DNA from: Coptis chinensis
Taxonomy: Eukaryota > Streptophyta > Magnoliopsida > Ranunculales > Ranunculaceae
Direction: 5' to 3'
NCBI GenBank assembly: GCA_015680905.1
Contig: CM027381.1
Location: forward strand, 61,260,501-61,324,500
DNA: 64,000 nt
Position 1 is the stretch's first letter, and every line of letters starts with the position of its first letter. Below, in pieces: positions 1-12,429 of the stretch. Made by a program: the position numbers and the translations under genes. The notes below the pieces were generated by a model. The model ran no database searches and was not told the DNA's origin. It was given only the letters and a program-made list of their open reading frames with translations.

Positions 1-2
1 TG

Positions 3-1540
3 ATACTTTGTAAGCTTGAGTTAATATTTCCGCCAGCGTTCTTTGATGTCATGGTCCACTTAGCAGTGCACTTGCCATATGAGGCGATACTTGGAGGACC
101 AGTTCACTATCGGTGGATGTATCCAATTGAGAGGTCAATGTTTGTTAGCTATAATTTAATTTGTTTTTACTTATATATTTCTACTTGGAATTCACTTGTT
201 TAAAGTCTAAATAGGTTTTTGAAAACTCTCAAGCAATATGTTCGTAATAAAGCACACCCAGAAGGATCCATTGCTGAAGCCTACATTGACACTGAATGTC
301 TCACATTCTGCTCAATGTATCTAGAAGGAATTGAAACACGCTTCAATCGTGAAGAGCGGAATTATGATGGTGATCATTCTAAACAAGTCAAAGGGTTGCA
401 TGTTTTCACACAGAAGATTCGACCATTAGGAGCTCCCCAAATTATCGAACTTAGTACGAAGGATTTCAATAAGGCTCAATACTATGTGTTGAATAATTCA
501 GAAGAAATATCTTCACATTTTGAGTAAGTCCCCAACTTAGTTTTCCGACATTGTATTTATTATATATGAACATATATGTAATATTTTATTTTAAATACAC
601 AGTCAACACATGGTTGAGCTTAAAAGACAAAGTCCGCATGAATTAGACGAAAGGCAAGAACAACACTTTGCTAAATGGTTTAAAAAACGCGTAAGTATTG
701 GTTGAGTTTTTCAAGTAGTTCCTTTACTTGAGTTTGAGAATTTTGTATTTGCATTTTTTTTTTTTTATCAATATAGATGCAAGTAATGCGTAGAGAGAAA
801 TCTTCTGAAGCAAGTGACGAACTGTATTCATTAGCATGTGGGCCTGATCGTCGTGTGACTCGGTATAGTGGCTGCATTGTTAACGGAGTTAGATTTCATA
901 CCAAGAACATGAGGCAACACCAACCCAGAATAGTGGCGTGGTTGTAAATGGAGAACACCAGTCAAAAGAAATGGACTTTTATGGTGTCCTAACAGATGTT
1001 TTAGAGCTAAATTACCTATTTGGAAACCGAGTTTTTCTTTTCAAGTGTGATTGGTGGGATGTTGGAAATAGGATGGGAATAAATATAGATGACAATTTCA
1101 CTAGTGTTAATGTCTCAAAGAAGTGGTATAGTGATGACTCATTTGTGTTGGCGACCCAAGCAACTCAAGTTTTCTATTTGGAAGATACCAAATTGCGTGG
1201 TACTTGGCAAGTTGTGCAAAAGGTAACTCATCGAAATGTGTATGACGTTATAGAGAAAGATGAAGTGACTACTCCAAAGAATGATGATGAGGCTTATCAA
1301 CAAGAAGAGCAGCTTGGAAGGGAAGAAATCCAAAGCGAAGATGTTACACTTGTACAATTAAATAGGGAGGATGTGGAGCCTGATGAAGTTGATGAGAATA
1401 CGGTAAATCAAAATCTAATGGTTGTAGGCAATGACTTCATTGATGATGATTCTGAGGTTGAAGAAGATGATACATTACTAGACTATTACAGTGAAGAAGA
1501 AGGGAATGCTTCTAGTGATAGTGATACCGACATTGATTAG
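3..1540 (+). pseudogene. TNP2-type CACTA transposase, C-terminal part (DUF4218 + DUF4216)
   Basis: The C-terminal half of the transposase that cuts and moves CACTA elements in the nucleus; the catalytic N-terminal exons lie left of the window. Exons by reading frame and GT/AG sites are about 3-139, 215-523, 603-690 and 777 to the stop at 1540. The first exons carry DUF4218 (FPPAFFDVMVHLAVHLPYEA, YRWMYPIERSMF, then EGSIAEAYI). The last exon carries DUF4216 (FYGVLTDVLELNY, VFLFKCDWWDV, WYSDDSFVLATQATQVFYLED) followed by a very acidic tail typical of the family. The reading frame changes once near 925-930, between the DUF4218-side segment ending NMRQHQ and the DUF4216 segment, so this copy cannot make the full protein unless an unseen splice removes it. 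A gene on the same strand follows about 300 bases downstream. Confidence 0.85.
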
Positions 1541-1840
1541 AAGTTCATGTAATAACATTATAAATCATGAATGAGTATAGTATCACTTCTAAGTTTTCTT
1601 ATAATATTAATTTTCTTTTAGTTATTCTTCTTTTTTATTTACCATTTATGGTTTTCAATAAATAATTATCCATTTTGAATGTATATCATTGTTATTTGTC
1701 AATTTATTGCTTATTAATATTATGGGATTGCATTACTGACACTTATTGAACTAATCTATATTTCTCGCCCTAATTTTTTGTTCTATTTAACATTGTGGTT
1801 TTATTATTTGTGATTAACCCTTCATGTCTCTTGTGTAGTT

Positions 1841-3713
1841 ATGGCACCTGGTCGCCCCTCGGCCCATATGCTAGTGAGCGACCTCAATCCGGTCGGTGGT
1901 TCTTGTATGGGAGATAAACTCATTCTTTTAATTTGTTTTACTTTTTTATTACGTACAAATACCTAACCTTCCTTGTGACTGTTTTTTTTTTTTTTTTTTT
2001 TTGTTCTAAATAGCTTCTGCAGCCAATCGTAAAAGGGTTAGAGGAAGGGCAAAAAATAAATATCTTACAAAACACATCAAGCGGGGTGGCGGGAAACCAA
2101 GAATAGAGATTCTTCCTGGGAAAGCGAGGCCTATAGGCGATTGGGGCCAAGAATGGATTAATGAGCTTGGCATGATAGCTAAGGATGACATACCCCCTTT
2201 TGCCCATAAGTGGAAGGATGTGGATGATGATGCAAGAACGCTTCTTCATGAAAAAGTTTTGGTAAATGAGTAATACATATTAATTATTGCATTTCATCTC
2301 TTAGCTTTGCGAGTTTATTATATTACTACTATTTCAAGAGCTTAAACGTGGTATGTTTTTCAAATGAGTTAATTATGAGAGTGAGATTATTGCTTACTAA
2401 CTAATTGGTAGATGCCTTGCATTAGTTCATTTAAATTGTTTGTATAAAATGACAATTTCATTGGTTGAACTTATGTGTTAGTTAAGTTGTTTATTTTTGT
2501 CTAGCTTATGTTTTTTTTTCGTTCTTTCTCTTTTCCTTTCTTTATTTTTTAATCTTTTTTGTAGGATAAGTTTGATATGGATATGAGTCAACCACATGTG
2601 GTGTCAGCTGTAAATGGATATTTAAGGGACCGCTTTAAGGATAACAGGTGCAGCCTTCACATGCACTATGTGAACCTACCCAATAATGTAAACAAACGTG
2701 AACACCCATACAGCAGCATTTCACAAGATGCGTGGGAAAGTTGGTGTGATTTCTGGGAAACTGAAAAGTTCAAGGTAACGATCTGCACTTTAATGATCTA
2801 TCTGATTTGAACTATAAGGATTGGCCTCATTGCAGTGAACTTTCTTTATTAACTACTTGAAGACTTTTCAAGAGGAAAAAACATACTATGGAGGAACTCC
2901 CTTCTTCCTTTCTTCCCTTCTTGCTAGCCTACAAGATAGGATAATAAGTACTTTCATTCATTCGATTCCTAATACAAATTAAAATGCATTTGTTTGGATG
3001 TAGAATGTCAGTGAGAAGACCAAGTATAGTCGCTCGTGCTTAACAACTGGCCACCGTGGTGGTTCAAAGTCTTTTATCCGGGCTCTTGCAGATATGGTAT
3101 GTATATAGGATTTCTTATTACTTAGATAATTATGTTTTTAGTTTCTTAAACAAATGGTATAACTTGTCTCTTTTTGGAAATGGTGCAGCTGATCACGAGA
3201 GCCAACAAGAGCCTAGTCAGATTGAGTATATAAAAATACCCACTACAATGAAAAGAAAAATTTGGATTTCTCTTCAAAAGTGAAGAAAACTATGTAAGTA
3301 ATATGTACTCTGAAATGCCCACTATTTGTTTGATATTTAGTTCTAACTAACTAACAATAATATAGGAAAGAATGTGTGAACTCCGATCTGAACCTCCACA
3401 AGAAGGCTCGACCCCATTGACAGAGCAACAAATATTTGATAGAATATTGGGTGTAAGACGTGGTTACAATAGAGGCCTTGGTCATGGACAGGTAGCTCCA
3501 TCAAGCAAAGATGGAGGTGGATATGTGAATGCAGAGGTGGATCAGCTGAGGAGGAGGGCAGCAGATGCGGAGAGCCAGCTTGAGGAGTTGCGTAATTCGA
3601 CACAAGAGAGAATGAATGCCCAACAGCAGGAAATCGATGCCCAAAAGGCAAGAATCGATGAGCAACAACGCGCATTGGACTTCCTTATGTCGAAGTTCCA
3701 GAATGCTCCTTAA
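1841..3713 (+). pseudogene. Plant transposase, Ptta/En/Spm family (Transposase_24-like), second CACTA gene
   Basis: The likely accessory or DNA-binding protein of the CACTA element. A start ATG at 1841 is followed by exons ending near 2261, then 2565-2774, 3004-3100, 3189 to about 3295, and about 3366-3713. Family-like segments in order are WGQEWINELG-type text near 2140, the SSISQDAWESWCDFWET region (2718-2765), CLTTGHRGGSKSF (3037-3075), then GSTPLTEQQIFDRILGVRRG and YNRGLGHG (3408-3485). A coiled coil rich in Glu, Gln and Arg (about 3535-3700) ends at LMSKFQNAP. There is a one-base frame change near 3230; downstream of it the family-like text continues in the adjacent frame. Intron phases agree at the other junctions. 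Position after TNP2 on the same strand matches the usual two-gene CACTA layout. First exon placement is the least certain part. Confidence 0.75.
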
Positions 3714-5530
3714 TTGTGGTACGAACAACTTTTGCTCCCTTTATCATTTGAAATTAGTTTTCCAGCTGCCATGATTTTGAATAACTCTCCATGTTTCCTC
3801 GTTGTTTTATTGGATTTTTCTTTCATGCCTTCAATTGTTTAGGTTAGTTGGTTCTGCCATGCGTCAGTAGATTGTACATAACTTTCTGCTCATTCCTTTG
3901 TTTTACAAACCGTTTGTTGTTCCTGAAAATAGACTTCTCAAGCTTTCCATGGGCATTGGAATCTTGGTGGAGTGTTCAGATTCTAGGTTAAGTAATCAGT
4001 TTTTACAGTCGGGATTTTGAGGAGTAATATGTACAAACCACAAAGAACCAAATTTGGTGATATTAATGTAATAAATTTATTTGACTCATGGAGAAAAAAA
4101 GAGATATTCTTCTATGATTGTGATGTATCATAGTTGAGAGAGATACAAACCTAGGCAGAGCAACAAAGATGTTTATTAGGCAAGGAGCATTCTACTGGGA
4201 CAAACATTGACCCCAAAGATCACAAGCTATTCCACTCTGTCTTTTTGGTTCCAGAATACAGCCACCATTGTTTCTATTCTTGGTAATGGAAGCATTGTAC
4301 TTGGTGTGTCTATCACCAATATGTGTGCTACTTTTGCACTATGAAGCACAGCTACTTCTTCATAGGCAAACTATCTGTGTCCGACACGTATTGGATATCG
4401 ATACTCCTCGATTTGCCTCCGACATGTATCCGATACTCCGGTTGAAGTATCCAATCTTTGAATATTTTTACAACTTTGGGAACGCTTGGGACACACTGAG
4501 GACATGCCTGTGACATGCACATGGCACTATTTGTGTATTTTTGTTCGTTTTTTGATATTTTTTCACTGAGAATAGGGATTCACTCGTTTAAAACAAAACA
4601 GTAGGCCGAATTGGATCCAACTGAAGTTATGCTACTTATTGCTTAATCTGTTAGAATTGCCATATCCTACTGTTTGAAAAGTGTCGTATTCGCGTACCCG
4701 TGTCGGGGCTTATCCATGTCCTGTTTCGGTGTATGTGTTTCATAGTGTCTGCACGTCAATTTTATGCGTACATGTTAGGTACTTAAACCAAAGTTCTTAT
4801 ACATGGGCCTTTGATACTTCAACAATAAAAAAGAGTCGAACGGGAGAGACAAAATGTTATTGGAGATTAAGACTTCACATGTTATGTTAATATTGGGCAA
4901 TGAGCCCAGGAACAAATTTTATCTCATCTAGGTAATCACCTATATTTTAGGGAACAGAAAAGGCAGAGATGGATCTGATCCTCTTTGATACCATGTCTAG
5001 AAAATAGGAGACAATTTACTGAGATTATCGACTTTATACATTCAGTGAGATGACTTAATTGTCTAGAGACTAAGAAATTTACTTTGAAGAGTGTCTACGA
5101 GGAGCCCGCGGCCGTTTTGCAAAGACAAGGTGATATACCCAATTTAGATTGTTGCAAAAGAAATACTAGTTCAGTCTCTTTGTTGTCCAAAGAAGAGAGA
5201 ACTCTATTTATCCCTATAAGTGTATGTTAGTAGTAGCAGCCCCCCTTGAGTGGCAATTCTAGATCCACCCCTGCCATCAACTGCACTTCTTTGTGGTAGT
5301 CAGGTGCTACTACGTCAGTCGTGCGCACATATGACGGGGACATAACATTTGGGTCTATTCAATAATAGTTTGGACTTTTACTCTTTTATGAGAGGTTGTG
5401 AAAATAAAGCATCATTCGGTGATTTGGTCAAAGTTGCACACTATAGACTAGTAGCTAGAATTATAGGAAACATATATGGCCTTTACCACTTCGACAATTG
5501 AACCTAGGAGTGGTGATCTTTCTTTGTTGG
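3714..5530. other. Non-coding interior of CACTA 1
   Basis: No credible gene. It contains an AT-rich 3' flank of the upstream gene and, at about 4375-4460 and 4680-4760, short diverged repeats around GACACGTAT/GACATGTATCCGAT. Small ORFs here show no family resemblance. Confidence 0.5.
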
Positions 5531-8500
5531 TGAAACTGCTTGGCCTATGTTCCGTCCACATCCCTAGCTAGACCCGGTTCGGGAACTCAAGTGGTTGGCT
5601 GCTCAATTCCATCAGGTCTTGAATGTAGGGCAGTTCACTCAACAACACCACCCTAGCCGAACTCAGAAATTAAGGAAGCATGGTCTTTTCTCTCTTTCTT
5701 TATTCAGCTATCAGCTCGGTGAGGCGCTAACTTGATGATCGAGCTTCTATCAACTTCACCGTTTTTTCTTTAGTGCTATACTCGCTTTCTTTCTATTAAT
5801 TAGTAAATGGGGAGGGCCGGACGCCAAAGCACCATACGGTATTGAGATGCAAGACACGGCAAGGGAAGCACGCTTTTAAACAAAACAAAGGCCGACTCGG
5901 AGAAGGCCCTTCCGGACTTGAGATCCCCTTATTCTTTCGATCGATGCCCTCCGTCACCCACCCCGGAAGCTCTATAACCAGCTACTAGCGGAGGGAGGAT
6001 GACGGGAAAGCAAACTCACTTAGCGAGATAGGAGCACTTGTTTTGTTAAAGGGATCCCTCCTTCTTCTTGCCTGGGGTTGGCTTGAAGGCTTGGGAACTT
6101 TATTGGCGGGCTTACCGGGCTTCCTTCGACTTCGGGGGGTAATGCGCCATTGCTCGCTCCCATGCGGTTAGCTCTGTCGATAGCTCCCCGTTGTTGTTGG
6201 CTCTTGCCGTTAGTAGTGGTTGCCTTCTGAGTCGTTTTCAGCGTACGACATATATCACATATACATATAATGATCAAAATCGCGCCGATTGCTTTGATCG
6301 AAAGTGTTGATGCATCAAGGGTAATAGCCTCGAACCTCCGGCGTTGGGTTGCCCAACGGCTACCTTGTTCGATAGCAGACCATCTAGTTCTTGTCGGTAC
6401 CCATTCGAGGTGTAACGCGTTGTTAAACGAAATGCCCGAACCGTTGTCTTTGGCAAAGCCTTTATGCCTTCCTCCCGTCCGGTGCAAATTCATATCTGGG
6501 AGAAGTGGAACTATTGAGAGATCGGATCTTACGCCCGGCACCGTGAACATGCTCTGGCGAGATCGGATATTTGTGAGCTCGCCGGACCGTTTCGTTATGC
6601 CATTACATTATTAACATGGAGATCACGAATATGCACATTTATGGGCTCCGCGACTCTGTCGGTGTGGTTCAGTTGGTAATTGCACGGAAACAGTTAGCGA
6701 TAAGTGAGATTACACACCAATAAGCTACACGGCTACATCGGGCGAGGGTTTAGCTATGCCATCCATATGGTGTTGCAATTGTTGTTTCCTCACATTGTCT
6801 TTCTTTGTCCCCGGATGCAGAACCATCAATGCTCTCTCTTAAGTGTCCTTCGAGGATCCGGCTTCGATCCGATCTCGATCAAGAGGTTGGGTAGGTGGAA
6901 AACAGAAGTCGGGAGTCAAATCAACAAATCGAAAATAGAATATCTACTTTGTTGCGCTCAAATCTAATAATAAAAACGCTACAAAGATAAAGGCGAAGCT
7001 AGCCACTAGAAGTAGAGTGAAAATCGTCCCAAAATCCTTTTTAATGAATCAAGGCATTTATCGTCTAAGGGTCTTCGGCGGAAAGCAAGCAATAAGTATA
7101 GGTGCCTCGTGTCAAGGGCCTTCTATTCCTTTATATTCCTAGTCATAGTAATGTAAGTAAGGGCTTAGGCATTCTAAAAGCCTCGCGCGACCAAGCTGCA
7201 TGCATGCATGGGCAAGAGGGTCGGTCTCACAAAAAGGGGCTCAGATCGTCTTTGTGTCTCCCTAATCAGATATAATAGAAGAACTCGGGCAAACAACCAA
7301 TGTATTATTCTGCTGCCAAGTGTGTCTTGCTCCGCTCTATGATCCGGTCAATCACGATGATCCATCCGGTCAATGATATTTGATTCCACTTCTTCTTTAC
7401 CAAGAAATCAGATTCGATTGATACTTAGTTGTTCCTCCATCAATCACATCATAAGAACAAACCAAACAAAGATAGCTCGCAGAGACGAGCACGGGAGGCT
7501 CGAAGTGAGAAAGCCCTTGGGGCTAGAGAAAATCCCAGTTTCGAATCGCACTAAGCCCAAGTAGAGCTAATGAGAGTCGCCTTGGTCCATGAAGGAAAAG
7601 CTCAAGCTGTATCTCCTTGCTCTGGTAGCTCAAAGCCCACCGGTACTGGCGACCCGCTGCTTACTTACCTAAGAAAAAAGGGCAGGATTTGATTCATAAA
7701 CTAAGCTCGCAGGATCTAAAGTGGAGTCTCACTACAAGTCGAGCTTGAAATGAAAAGTCCAATGGATAAAGTCTCGCTCGCTTAGACAGCAGCGATATAC
7801 GCAGGTGTTGTCTTGTTCTCTTTTCACCTTTATAACTCCTCCTGCCAAAGGTGCGGATGGGTTTGGGTGGCCTAACGAGATAAGCATAGCAGGTTTTTTT
7901 CATATGAACGGGAAAGAAGAGGCTGGGCTTAGGAGTACTTAAGAGCAAAAACCAAGCTGCTATAGAAGTTAGGAGCTTGGCTTTTTCCTATTTTTTCTTC
8001 GGGTTGATTTAATCAGGAAGGAAGGGATTTCTCGTAACAATAGGAGACAGGCAGACAGATATAGAGCACTAACATAGTCAATCCGAACTTATTATAAATA
8101 CAAGTACTATTAGTTGAATAAGATCTAGCATTTAAAAATGCGTAGATAGGGGTTTTTTGGGTCATGTTCATTTTACTATTGAGTTATTGTTTTCATTTAA
8201 GCAGTAAGCAGCAGTTAGTTTGTTATCTTTAGGCTTTTTTGAGAATCGATATAAGACTAAAGATTCAACATCCTCCCGTTGCCATACCCTGGAGAAATCT
8301 CCCACTTTCTAAAACAAGGAATGATTTATTGATTATATAGGTTTTATAGAAAGTACCGGCTTTGAGGTTCATATTTCCGGGGAGGAATGTACCTATTAGG
8401 GTCAACATATTTCCCTAATCCTCTTTATTTCTAAAATAAGAGAAAATCTTCTTTTTTTTTTATTCCCCCTTTTATCTTAGTAAAAGCCGGAATTTCAAAA

Positions 8501-9060
8501 CTGTAAAAGAAGCTTAAAAGCACTATAGCATACTTTTGGAAGTAAACACCCATTGTTTATTTCGTAGGCGCCTCTCAATGTAGACCTCCGTACCCTTTTG
8601 GCTATGGGGTAATCCTTGTAGGAGTCCGTTCACTCATTAGCGACAATAGATGTGTCAATCATCCCCGTTCGGTACCCTTTTGGAAGGGTACCTCCTCCAT
8701 GTAATACCATAGTAGTTAGTTCCGGAAAGGGGAAGAATTGTCTCTTTCGCTCACTTCCTCTCAATGTAGACCTCCCTCCGCCTTTTTGGGGCTATGGGAG
8801 GTCTACTTGGAGTACGTTCTCTCATTCGCTAGAATAGATTGACTAATTCATACCCGTTCGGTACCCTTAAAGAAGGGTACCTTCACTCCATTGTACCAGT
8901 GTTGTTAGTTCCGGAAAGGGGAAGAATTTTCTCTAAAAGCAGGTAATCGAAGGGTTTATTTATAGCTTGAGCGTTTTTCATCATGAATTAGTGGCCAGCG
9001 GTTAGTGACCCTTGCTTGAGTACCCTCACTCTGGAAAGATTGACTTCACGAACCTACGAA
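5531..9060. other. Mitochondrial-like DNA block (probable NUMT) inside CACTA 1
   Basis: Base composition changes sharply from AT-rich transposon DNA to mixed, GC-richer sequence with the texture of angiosperm mitochondrial spacer DNA: many short GC blocks, short palindromes and no codon bias. No mitochondrial gene (cox, nad, atp, rrn, trn) is recognisable, so the call rests on style alone. Overlapping ORFs at 6020-6550 (minus, 176 aa, one hydrophobic stretch near LSIKAIGAILIIICICDICR) and 6270-6614 (plus) are probably chance ORFs. The limits are approximate. An alternative is unrelated low-copy nuclear DNA. A homology search against plant mitogenomes would settle it. Confidence 0.5.
8570..8935. 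repeat. Two-copy tandem repeat with KpnI-type hairpins
   Basis: Two copies of about 180 bases (about 8570-8750 and 8755-8935) share CTCTCAATGTAGACCTCC, CCGTTCGGTACCCTT, an AAGGGTACC return arm and GTTAGTTCCGGAAAGGGGAA. GGTACCCTT and AAGGGTACC in each copy can form a hairpin. This repeat plus hairpin style is common in plant mitochondrial spacers. Confidence 0.75.
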
Positions 9061-9223
9061 AGACTAAAAGTGTGTTTTTCATTCACAAGAGAGCTTGAAA
9101 CAGATAGTATGAGTTTATAATAGTATGAGTTTATATCTTTCTTTTTCTCTAAAGTAGTGGAAGCACTACAAAGAAACCATTAGAAGAAAATGAGTCGCCC
9201 TGTGACCAAAACGGTAAGGGTGG

Positions 9224-9540
9224 AATTCGAGCTAAACAAGCCGAGCTTTACCATGCTCAAGCTCGGCTCACTAATTACACGAGCTTTAAATTGAGCTCGA
9301 GCTCGGCTCATATAGTAAACGAGCGAGTTCGAGCCGAGCTTAAACGAGCCAAACCCAAGCCGAGCAGCCTTCGGTTATTTTACATTATAAATATGCTATT
9401 TCAACTAAACGAGCCGAGCTTCATCAAGCTCATTTGTTACACGAGCTTTTATTTGAGCTTGAGCTTGGCTCATATAGTAAACGAGCGAGCTCGAGCCGAG
9501 CTTAAACGAGCCAAGCCCAAGCCGAGATCCGAGCCCTCGA
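9224..9540. repeat. Two-copy repeat rich in GAGCTCG/CGAGC inverted motifs
   Basis: Two similar copies (about 9224-9370 and 9400-9535) each read CTAAAC(A/G)AGCCGAGCTT, a short spacer, TACACGAGCTTT, then GGCTCATATAGTAAACGAGC and CGAGCCGAGCTTAAACGAGC. The arms CGAGCTCGGCTC and GAGCCGAGCT are mutually inverted, so the block can fold back on itself. Such blocks occur as dispersed repeats in plant genomes, possibly as ends of a small DNA transposon. I cannot name the family. Confidence 0.65.
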
Positions 9541-9557
9541 CTCAAATTCCACCCTTA

Positions 9558-9843
9558 CAAGACGGTCACGGGATGCATACAGCAAGTATGGCTGCAGGAT
9601 CACACGTGGCCAATGCAAGCCTTCTGGGAAATGCTAGAGGTACGACTCATGGTAAGCCCATCTAGGTCAGAATTGCTGCATATAAAGTGTGTTGGAAAAC
9701 TGGGTGTTTTGGGTCTGATATACTTGCTGGGATGGATTGTGTAATATTAGACGGTGTTGATGTGCTTTCACTTTCACTTGGTGGTGGAGTGCACCTTATT
9801 ACTCGCGACACCATTGCCATAGATGCCTTCAATGATGAAAAAG
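9558..9843 (+). pseudogene. Subtilisin-like serine protease (subtilase) exon fragment
   Basis: Translation begins DGHGMHTASMAAGS, the histidine active-site motif of plant S8 subtilases (usual form DGHGTHTAS), then [31 protein letters not shown] and [14 protein letters not shown] before running into a GT at 9844. The catalytic Asp exon upstream and the Ser region downstream are absent. An in-frame TAG at 9662 replaces the expected codon between GKPI and [10 protein letters not shown], and Thr is changed to Met beside the active His. It is about 95 codons of a protein usually 730-780 residues long. Normally these proteases are secreted and process cell wall or peptide substrates. The fragment lies between the inverted-motif repeat and plain spacer within CACTA 1 and is best read as a captured host gene piece. 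Confidence 0.85.
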
Positions 9844-12429
9844 GTACCCACTTGTTATATATGTCTTTGCATCTACAAAAAGACAACATTATTTTTGTTC
9901 CGACAGACAAAAAAACAGACACAGCTTCATTTTACTATTTCCACCTCAATAACTAGCTAAGTAATCTGATACCTTCTTTCTCTTATTAGTTGACTTTACC
10001 GACCCCAGTTATTGTAGAAAAGGCCTTTGGTTTTAGATTTCAGTTTGGGATTTCTCAAAAAAAAAAACAAGTATATGGAGAGATGGTCCTCCTTGTATAG
10101 CTTTTATCTTAAGATATTAGACGTTAGTTGTCTCAAAGATATAACTGTGGATGAGTTTTTAAGAGGGACAGATTGTCTCGGGCCGTTCGTGCCATTTGCT
10201 TAGACAGCGTCAGTCGTCTCCAAGCAGTTATAGGCCATGCCAAACCACCGTGAGGCCATTTCTGTTTACTATTCTCTTATCTAGTTAATTAGTTATCGTT
10301 TGATTTTTTCTAAGCCCATAGCTATATATGTTACTTAGATTAGTAATGAATTAAACTTCTCTTATTGGTATTGAGATTTTTGTTCGTTTGCTTGAGATCG
10401 GGAAAAACCTTGAATGAGTAGAAGTGAAGTGAAATACCATGTGAAAATAGATTCGAGGTTGGGAATTGGTTAATTAGTGGCGTTACATAATTAGAACATG
10501 AGTGAGGAACCTATACCGCCTTCCTCATCGGAAATGACTTAATCCATTCGTATAGAAACGCCCTATCAATAGGAGAACTACGATTGGCTTGATCCCTAAA
10601 TGGGTACGTAGGCAACCACAAGGCTCAGCCGCTCCAGAAGAAAACCCCTACCCCTTGTACAAGGAAGTCGAGTGTTTAACATGTTTTATTATTGATAAAT
10701 TTTGGTTAATTATGTTTTTGAACGTGTTAAACATGATCTAAATCCTTTGATAATATTGATTATATTTGCGTGTTGCTAACGTGTTTATTTTGAAACCGTT
10801 AATCGTTATCTGTACAAAGATTTATATAAACAAAATGTAATAAGAATTGTCAAGTAGCTGAAAGAGGATGAACAGGTACCTACCGTTCTACATAGAGAAC
10901 TAGAATATAGGTTGCTAGACTAATACAATGCAAGCACCAAGTAATTAACCTTGTTTAATTATTATATATATGCATTGACTAAGTGACTAACGTTGGTCAT
11001 TTGAGAATAAATGATGAGACGCGTACAAGTTTGTTTGATAAGTATCAACCATGCAAGCTTCATCACCATAACCGTAGCTTCCGCTAGGATAAGGAACCTT
11101 CATTCTTTAGTTCAAATTGATTCTTTTTAACTTGTTTTGTAATAATTTAGCTATTTTTTCTCATTATTGAATTATGAAACACTATTATACTGCATTCATT
11201 ATTTAGAAGTGATGACGATATTTAGCGTTCAGAGATATTGGGTAAAAGATCGGTTTCGTGGCGCTGTAGCTACTTGATTTAACTGGCACTTGTCGAGATG
11301 ATTAAGTAGCCGGTTCCATGAATCAATATATCTTTTAGTAGTCGGGTTTATGGCTGAGGTATTTTTTTATATTAAATGGAAGTATATTATTTGAATTTCA
11401 GGTTAGGACAGGTTTTAAATTTATGAAATGTTAGAAATACAGAGGAAACTCTGCCGATTTTTTTTTAGAATGCGATGTGCAGAGGTTGTTTTATATTTTA
11501 GTTCTAGTTTGGACTCATATGAGTCAAACCCGCTCACGTCTTGGTTTATTAGATTGTTGAATATTTGGATCGAGCTCTTTTATTTGAATATTCAATTGTC
11601 TGAGAAATTGGGGCGCTATAGTATAAGATAAGTAATGGCTTGAAGAATTAAGGGAGAGGGTGCAATAATGGAGGTGGATATGCTTGTTGCTTAGTTGTGC
11701 TAAAACTTTTATAACAAACTATGGAGTTGGGGTTATAACTAGCCAAAGATATGTCAGAAGATGGCCTGGAGGATGGCCTATAGCAGCCTACGAGTTAAAT
11801 TATACTAAAATGGAGAGCAAAACACTAATTAGATGAGTGTTAGCATTTAGTATCTCATTTTTTTTATCGTTGTACATACTAACATATTCCATATTTCTAC
11901 GTTAAATAAATATCATTATAACTGATTAATTCTTAGATTTTAATTATGTGTATGTGAATTCTAGGAGCCAATGAGGGGTATAGTTTGTTATTTAGATTAC
12001 ATGTCTGGTGTTGGATTATTTGGATTATCTTTAAATACATGTTACCATATCTTGGTTTGACATATTTCAATGGATGTGAACTAAATATTGTCATATTTTG
12101 TTTACAAGTTCTCATGTGGTTTGGAAGAAACAATTTATATGGGTTTGTTTGGGCATTCTTCTTTTGGGATATGAAGTACTATGCGATAGATGTTGGATGT
12201 TCAGACAATTTCTTTTGATGTTTTGTTGTTTATAAGACTATTGTATATATATATATATATATAATGAATCATATTACTCTTAAACATGGAAAGAGCGATC
12301 TTTATAAATTACTTTTGAGAATGTTGTTGGTTAAATTTAATGTGGTTGAATTGAAGTTATTTCTATGATTCTTTTAGGTTTTGTGATTGAAAGAAATGAA
12401 GTAATGTAAATATGTAATTGAACAAAACA
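9844..12429. other. Non-coding interior of CACTA 1
   Basis: AT-rich spacer with no convincing coding region. A stretch around 10560-10660 (GGGTACGTAGGCAACC, CTCAGCCGCTCC) resembles text often met in plant LTRs and may be a solo LTR, but I cannot define ends. A (TA)n run lies at 12245-12263 and a poly-A run at about 12436-12454. Confidence 0.4.

Noticed and set aside
938-1540. 200-codon ORF with an acidic tail considered as an independent host gene
   Set aside because: It is the DUF4216 part of the TNP2-type transposase, in line with the DUF4218 exons just upstream.
6020-6614. Overlapping ORFs of 176 aa (minus) and 114 aa (plus) in the mitochondrial-like block, one with a hydrophobic segment, considered as a chimeric mitochondrial gene
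   Set aside because: The two frames mirror each other, no family motif is visible and codon use is flat; chance ORFs in GC-richer DNA are more likely.
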